Origin: CAYFJO01 sp964343305
GTDB taxonomy: Bacteria; Planctomycetota; Planctomycetia; Pirellulales; Pirellulaceae
Reading direction: 5' to 3'
DNA: 64,000 bases
Assembly: GCA_964343305.1 (NCBI GenBank)
Contig: CAYFJO010000002.1
Span: forward strand, 1 to 64,000
Made by a program: the position numbers and the translations under genes
Shown here: positions 60,248 through 64,000 of the stretch, piece by piece
Layout of the letters: each line of letters opens with the position of its first letter
Numbering within the stretch: position 1 is the first letter of the stretch
Notes under the pieces: model-generated
The model's input: only the letters and a program-made list of their open reading frames with translations
Told to the model about the DNA's origin: nothing
Database searches by the model: none

Positions 60248-62458
60248 CTATCCCGATGTAAGCAATCCCGCGAATCGCCAAACGTCCAGGCCGAGGACAA
60301 ACACCATCAGCGAAAGGATGAACGCAAATCCCGCGATCGATAGTCCGACAAACCATTTCTCGCTGGGCTTTTTGCGCGTGATTCCTTCGTAGGCCAGGAA
60401 CATCATGTGCCCGCCATCGAGGACCGGGATGGGCAGGAAGTTGACCACGGCAAGGTTCGCGCTGAGCAACGTCAAAAAGATCAGCAATCGCGAGGTGCTC
60501 ACCGATGCTTCGGAGGTCGCGGCGTAAGCAATCGTAAACGGTCCGCCCAGATTCGTGGGAGAGATTTCGCCGGAGACGAGCTTCTTCAAGAAGTAAACGA
60601 CCTTCATCGCCGATTCTTTTGTTTCGCGAACGCCCAAGCTAAACGCCTCGCCCCAAGAGGCTGCAACATGGACCTGTGTGTGGGATTGGAACACGACCCC
60701 TCGATTGGGATTAAACCAACCAGCCGCGACCGCCGGTTGGATCTTGGTTTCTATTGTCGCCTTGCCTCGTTTGTATTTAAACACGACCTTCGAGTCTTCC
60801 AGGGCTCCTTGCAGCAGGGTATGAATGTAGGGCCAACTCTGGTCAGACTTCGTCAGGTCAATTGGCCTGTCGGTGCCCCGCTTCGACTGTTTCGCCCTTT
60901 GCTCTTTGTCGGCCGCTTCAAACACAACACTTGTTATAACGTCACCGCGCTCGATGCCGCACTTGGCCGCGGGTCCGTCCGCCGTGACTCCGCCAACTTC
61001 ATTTTTGATCGCGAAGGCAATTCCAAGTTCGTCGCACAACCAGGGAGCATCCAAATAGGTGGCGACGGCGGATGTCGTTGGCGGACGCGGTCGCAACTTG
61101 ACGGTTAGCGTCTTCTTCTTTCGCACGATTTCTAGGTCTACCTCGACCACATCCGCGTCCGCGTCGGCGAGTAATTGACGAATCTCATTCGGCAAGGTCA
61201 GCGGGTCAATCGATTTGCCGTTCATCTTTTTGATGACGTCGCCGGTCTCTAGGATGTCCTCGGCAGGCGAACCCGGTTGCACGCCAAGGATAGGCCCCAT
61301 TCTCATGACCAAGCCGAATGTCTTCATCGGATTCGGCGCAACTTCGATCTCGACACGCTCCGTTGTGGGTTCTTCGTCCTTATTGTCCGACTTGATCGTC
61401 CGCTCGACGGTAAATGTCAGCGTCTCGGATGGGTGTTTGGCAAGATAGCTCTTCAGTTCAAACACTTCCTTGATTTCCTGACCATTGACCGCAACGATCT
61501 TGTCACCGATCAGAATTGGCTTTTTGGACTTGCCTGCGGGCGCGAAGTCAAATACTTGACCAATCGTGGTGGTTGCCGATGGGCCCACACCAAGCACAGG
61601 AAAAGGATAACCGTTGATGATTCTCTCGGGTCGGATCTTGATCCACTCTTCTTCCCCACTCGCGGCGCGTCGGACCAAGATCTCGAGGTCCCGTTTGTCG
61701 CCGTTGAGCACCACGGCGTTTAGCAAGTCGTGCCGGAAGCGAAGAAACTCACTCTTCACGCCATCGCGACCAATCTGAATCATCTTGTCACCGGGTAACA
61801 AACCGACGCGATACGCCGGGCCGCCAGGTGTCGTGGAACCGATGAAGCACGATGGGTTTTCCACACCAATCCGATAAGCCACCATGGCGAAGATGACCGC
61901 GAAAATCAAATTCATGATCACGCCAGCCGAGATGATCGACATGCGTTGGGGAACGTTCTTGGCTTGGTAGCTGCGCGGATCGAGTTCTTCTTCGATCTCT
62001 TGACTAGCCGCCACAACTGGTTCCTCCGGCTTTGATTCGACGGTGTTTGCCTCCTCCGCAGGCTGCTCTTGCTCGGACGCTTGTTCGTCCGACGACTCGT
62101 CGTCCGACTTTTTCAACTTGGACCGCTCCATCTCTTCGCCATAGCTCGTCGGGTCGTCGTCCTGTCCCAACATTTTTACGTAGCCGCCCAGCGGAATAAT
62201 TCCCAATCCATATTCCGTTTCGCCATATTGAAATTTGAACAGCGCGCGCGGGATGAGCACCCGGCCGGCGATCGATATGTCGAAGAAGTCGAACCCGATG
62301 TAGAATTTCTCGCACTTGACGCCGCAGGCTTTGGCAATCAGAAAATGCCCCAACTCGTGAACGAAAATGACGATTCCCAAGCCAATCATCATTTTGGCAA
62401 ACGCAATCACACCTGAAAGGTCAATGCCGGAACTTTCGGCGATTAAGTACAAACCCAC
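60248..62458 (-). CDS. rseP: RseP-type site-2 protease
   Basis: 736 residues, compared with about 450 for E. coli RseP. It starts with GTG at 62458. The motif HELGH is at 34-38, with the second zinc-site LDGGH (Asp681) near the C-terminus. Between them are a charged linker (SDDESSDEQASEQEQPAEE), a membrane helix (MSIISAGVIMNLIFAVIFA) and three PDZ-like segments (GGPAYRVGLLPGDKMI, PILIGDKIVAVNGQEI, SPAEDILETGDVIKKMNG), which make it longer than enterobacterial members. RseP cleaves anti-sigma factors and signal-peptide remnants in the membrane. It overlaps the dxr end by 16 bp, so it is translated after dxr from the same transcript. Confidence 0.92.
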   Translation of the reverse strand: MGLYLIAESSGIDLSGVIAFAKMMIGLGIVIFVHELGHFLIAKACGVKCEKFYIGFDFFDISIAGRVLIPRALFKFQYGETEYGLGIIPLGGYVKMLGQDDDPTSYGEEMERSKLKKSDDESSDEQASEQEQPAEEANTVESKPEEPVVAASQEIEEELDPRSYQAKNVPQRMSIISAGVIMNLIFAVIFAMVAYRIGVENPSCFIGSTTPGGPAYRVGLLPGDKMIQIGRDGVKSEFLRFRHDLLNAVVLNGDKRDLEILVRRAASGEEEWIKIRPERIINGYPFPVLGVGPSATTTIGQVFDFAPAGKSKKPILIGDKIVAVNGQEIKEVFELKSYLAKHPSETLTFTVERTIKSDNKDEEPTTERVEIEVAPNPMKTFGLVMRMGPILGVQPGSPAEDILETGDVIKKMNGKSIDPLTLPNEIRQLLADADADVVEVDLEIVRKKKTLTVKLRPRPPTTSAVATYLDAPWLCDELGIAFAIKNEVGGVTADGPAAKCGIERGDVITSVVFEAADKEQRAKQSKRGTDRPIDLTKSDQSWPYIHTLLQGALEDSKVVFKYKRGKATIETKIQPAVAAGWFNPNRGVVFQSHTQVHVAASWGEAFSLGVRETKESAMKVVYFLKKLVSGEISPTNLGGPFTIAYAATSEASVSTSRLLIFLTLLSANLAVVNFLPIPVLDGGHMMFLAYEGITRKKPSEKWFVGLSIAGFAFILSLMVFVLGLDVWRFAGLLTSG

Positions 62459-63606
62459 TTTGATATCTCCTCGCGTGCCCAGGCGTCGAGCCGGAGCAAT
62501 TCGTCTAATGTCGGATTGGGATCGAAATGGTGGCTTTCCAAAATGTCACGGCAAGCGGGCACAATTTCGACAAAACTCAAGCGGCCTTCCAGGAAACCAG
62601 CGACGGCCGCTTCGTTGGCTGCGTTGAATACGGCACCTGCCGTGCCGCCGGCCTTGGCAACTTCATGGCCTAACTCCAGGGCAGGAAATCGATCGGGGTC
62701 CGGCGGCTCGAACTGCAAATTCATCATTTCCGTCAGGTCAAGCTTTTTCGCCGGGCCAGGAAGTCTTTCGGGATACGTCAACGCATATTGGATGGGAAGA
62801 CGCATATCCGGCGGACTTAGCTGGGCCAGGACCGAACCGTCCGTAAATTCTACCATCGAATGGACGATTGATTGAGGGTGGATGACCACATCAATCCGAT
62901 CAGGATCAACGCCGAACAGCCAGCGGGCTTCGATGATCTCCAGCGCCTTGTTCATCATCGTCGCTGAATCGACCGTAATTTTGGGGCCCATGTCCCAGGT
63001 CGGATGAGCCAGTGCTTCGTCGACGGTCACGTGTTGCAACTGGCCCAGCGTGTGCCTGCGAAAAGGCCCGCCGCTCGCGGTCAAGATGATTCGTGCCACT
63101 TCGTCGTGGTTGCCGGCGCGAAGGGCTTGAAACACGGCGCTGTGTTCGCTGTCAACGGGCAGAACGGTTGCGCCGCATTCGGACGCCCGCCGCATCGCCA
63201 ACTCACCAGCCACGACCAGCGTTTCTTTGTTTGCCAGGGCAATCGTCTTGCCAGCTTCGATCGCCGCCCAAGTGCTTTGCAGCCCGGCGCTTCCGACAAT
63301 CGCCGCCACCACGACATCGATCGCCTCGTCGCTAGCAACTCGCTGCAACCCGTCCTGTCCAATTACAAGCTCTGTTTCGGCCGGAAGTTCGGACCAATCG
63401 AATCTCGCCGCTTCTTGCTCGTCGGTTGCAACAATCCATTTGGGCCCCACTTGCTTTGCCTGCTCCATCAGTGGTCCCAACCGAGCGTGAGCCGACAGTG
63501 CCATCGCCCGAAATGAACCATCGCAGCGAGCAATCACGTCAAGCGTGCTTTGACCGATGCTGCCGGTCGAGCCGAGGATTGCGATAGTTTTCGTGTCGCT
63601 GGACAT
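62443..63606 (-). CDS. dxr: 1-deoxy-D-xylulose 5-phosphate reductoisomerase
   Basis: 387 residues from the ATG at 63606. NADPH is bound at GSTGSIG (12-18). ANKETLV and PVDSEHSA contain the metal-binding Asp and Glu. SGGPFR, PTWDMGPKITVDSATMMNKALEIIEA and HPQSIVHSMVEF complete the signature. It makes 2-C-methyl-D-erythritol 4-phosphate, the first committed step of the MEP isoprenoid pathway, in the cytosol. dxr directly before rseP is a widely conserved order in bacteria. The two overlap by 16 bp. The TTG one codon upstream is a weaker start. Confidence 0.97.
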   Translation of the reverse strand: MSSDTKTIAILGSTGSIGQSTLDVIARCDGSFRAMALSAHARLGPLMEQAKQVGPKWIVATDEQEAARFDWSELPAETELVIGQDGLQRVASDEAIDVVVAAIVGSAGLQSTWAAIEAGKTIALANKETLVVAGELAMRRASECGATVLPVDSEHSAVFQALRAGNHDEVARIILTASGGPFRRHTLGQLQHVTVDEALAHPTWDMGPKITVDSATMMNKALEIIEARWLFGVDPDRIDVVIHPQSIVHSMVEFTDGSVLAQLSPPDMRLPIQYALTYPERLPGPAKKLDLTEMMNLQFEPPDPDRFPALELGHEVAKAGGTAGAVFNAANEAAVAGFLEGRLSFVEIVPACRDILESHHFDPNPTLDELLRLDAWAREEISKWVCT

Positions 63607-63741
63607 CAATTTCGTTGCGTGAATTCACAATGGTTGCGTTTGGTCAACAATGCCGCGCCGATCACGCGCGTTCCACAAAAAAGTCGAGGAACATTTGTTA
63701 ATCCATAACAACGGTGCGGATTGTGAGAGAGGATTCGGTTG

Positions 63742-64000
63742 TCACGAATCCCCAAGCGTCTTGAGAAATCGAGCTAACACAAAGGCAGTTAGGGACTTCC
63801 GCTTGGCAACGGCATTGTAGGACTGGTGGATGTCCCGAACAAGGCTGATTGTGTCTCGGCGGTCCTTCCCGGCGAGTTGTTGTACAAAGCTAAGCCAACT
63901 CCTAGGATAAATCTGCGACCCGAGGTCCGGCACGAAGGATGCAGCGTCGCTTGACTCTCTGGGTCGACCATCCAGGCGAAATATTCGACTCAGAGAGTCG
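63742..64000 (-). CDS. C-terminal end of a gene cut by the window edge
   Basis: The frame is open from the window edge to TAA-type stop at 63742, giving 85 residues with no recognised motif (ending SLTAFVLARFLKTLGDS). A GTG at 63933 could also begin a short 63-residue ORF. The first residues from the edge come from a palindrome (63953-63999), so coding there is less certain. The 132-bp gap to dxr holds nothing else. Confidence 0.35.
   Translation of the reverse strand, partial: DSLSRIFRLDGRPRESSDAASFVPDLGSQIYPRSWLSFVQQLAGKDRRDTISLVRDIHQSYNAVAKRKSLTAFVLARFLKTLGDS
63953..63999. repeat. palindrome near the window edge
   Basis: GACTCTCTGGGTCGA (63953-63967) pairs with TCGACTCAGAGAGTC (63985-63999) with one mismatch around a 17-base loop. 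Sequence beyond the edge would show whether it is a complete element. Confidence 0.7.

Overview
The window reads as chromosomal DNA of a planctomycete, most likely a Pirellulales-type bacterium. The evidence is the gene content: two large secreted proteins combining a CxxCH motif with DUF1549/DUF1553 (PSD1 type), a DUF1501 protein with an RR-type signal, a PVC-type CxxCH/beta-propeller/HEAT protein, zinc-ribbon membrane proteins with Q/P-rich linkers, a fused alcohol dehydrogenase/Gfo-Idh-MocA protein, and many intergenic palindromes. It is a draft scaffold: a run of exactly 100 N at 3034-3133 joins two different genes. I saw no rRNA, tRNA, CRISPR array, transposase or phage gene.

Layout. 89-1854: a family 9 glycosyltransferase and a DUF4254 protein (envelope glycan). 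2070-6990: an M28 peptidase cut by the gap, a two-helix membrane protein, a zinc-ribbon membrane protein and a PSD1 protein. 7184-13408: a full-length Lhr helicase with two palindromic insertions inside its reading frame, an LRR protein and a small HTH protein. 13487-15118: a 26-codon ORF, a secreted ExbD-like protein and a lipoprotein. 15215-23706: a Yej-type peptide ABC importer (binding lipoprotein, two permeases, and two D/F ATPase pairs instead of one fused YejF). 24087-28285: the 1273-residue CxxCH protein and a small membrane protein. 28355-33796: mannonate dehydratase, an ACSF3/MatB-like CoA ligase, an amidase and a secreted propeller protein. 33899-35813: a DUF5678-like/retropepsin-like pair and two small membrane proteins. 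35902-40459: a PSD1/DUF1501 pair. 40512-43222: a three-gene signalling operon. 43413-45718: a decayed surface-protein remnant and two uncharacterised genes. 46059-53923: a TolC-like lipoprotein, an HlyD adaptor, a GAF-HlyD fusion and a PqqD-like/M50/HlyD fusion, which look like one envelope-spanning system without an ATPase. 53897-58839: SGNH protein, two methyltransferases and the bi-domain oxidoreductase, probably glycan tailoring. 58998-63606: a coiled-coil protein, rseP and dxr, then the cut end of another gene.

The two themes most worth attention are the palindromes and the 46-54 kb cluster. At least eight sequence families of short, often double-hairpin palindromes lie between genes. 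Several have gone into coding sequence in frame (lhr twice, a PSD1 gene once, the tail of an ABC ATPase once). In at least two places the TAG at the palindrome edge is the stop codon of the neighbouring gene, and at 40456-40515 one palindrome stops two convergent genes. The 46-54 kb cluster combines a membrane metalloprotease fused to a periplasmic-adaptor domain and a peptide-binding-like N-terminus with a cytosolic sensor fused to a second adaptor. I do not recognise it as a named system.
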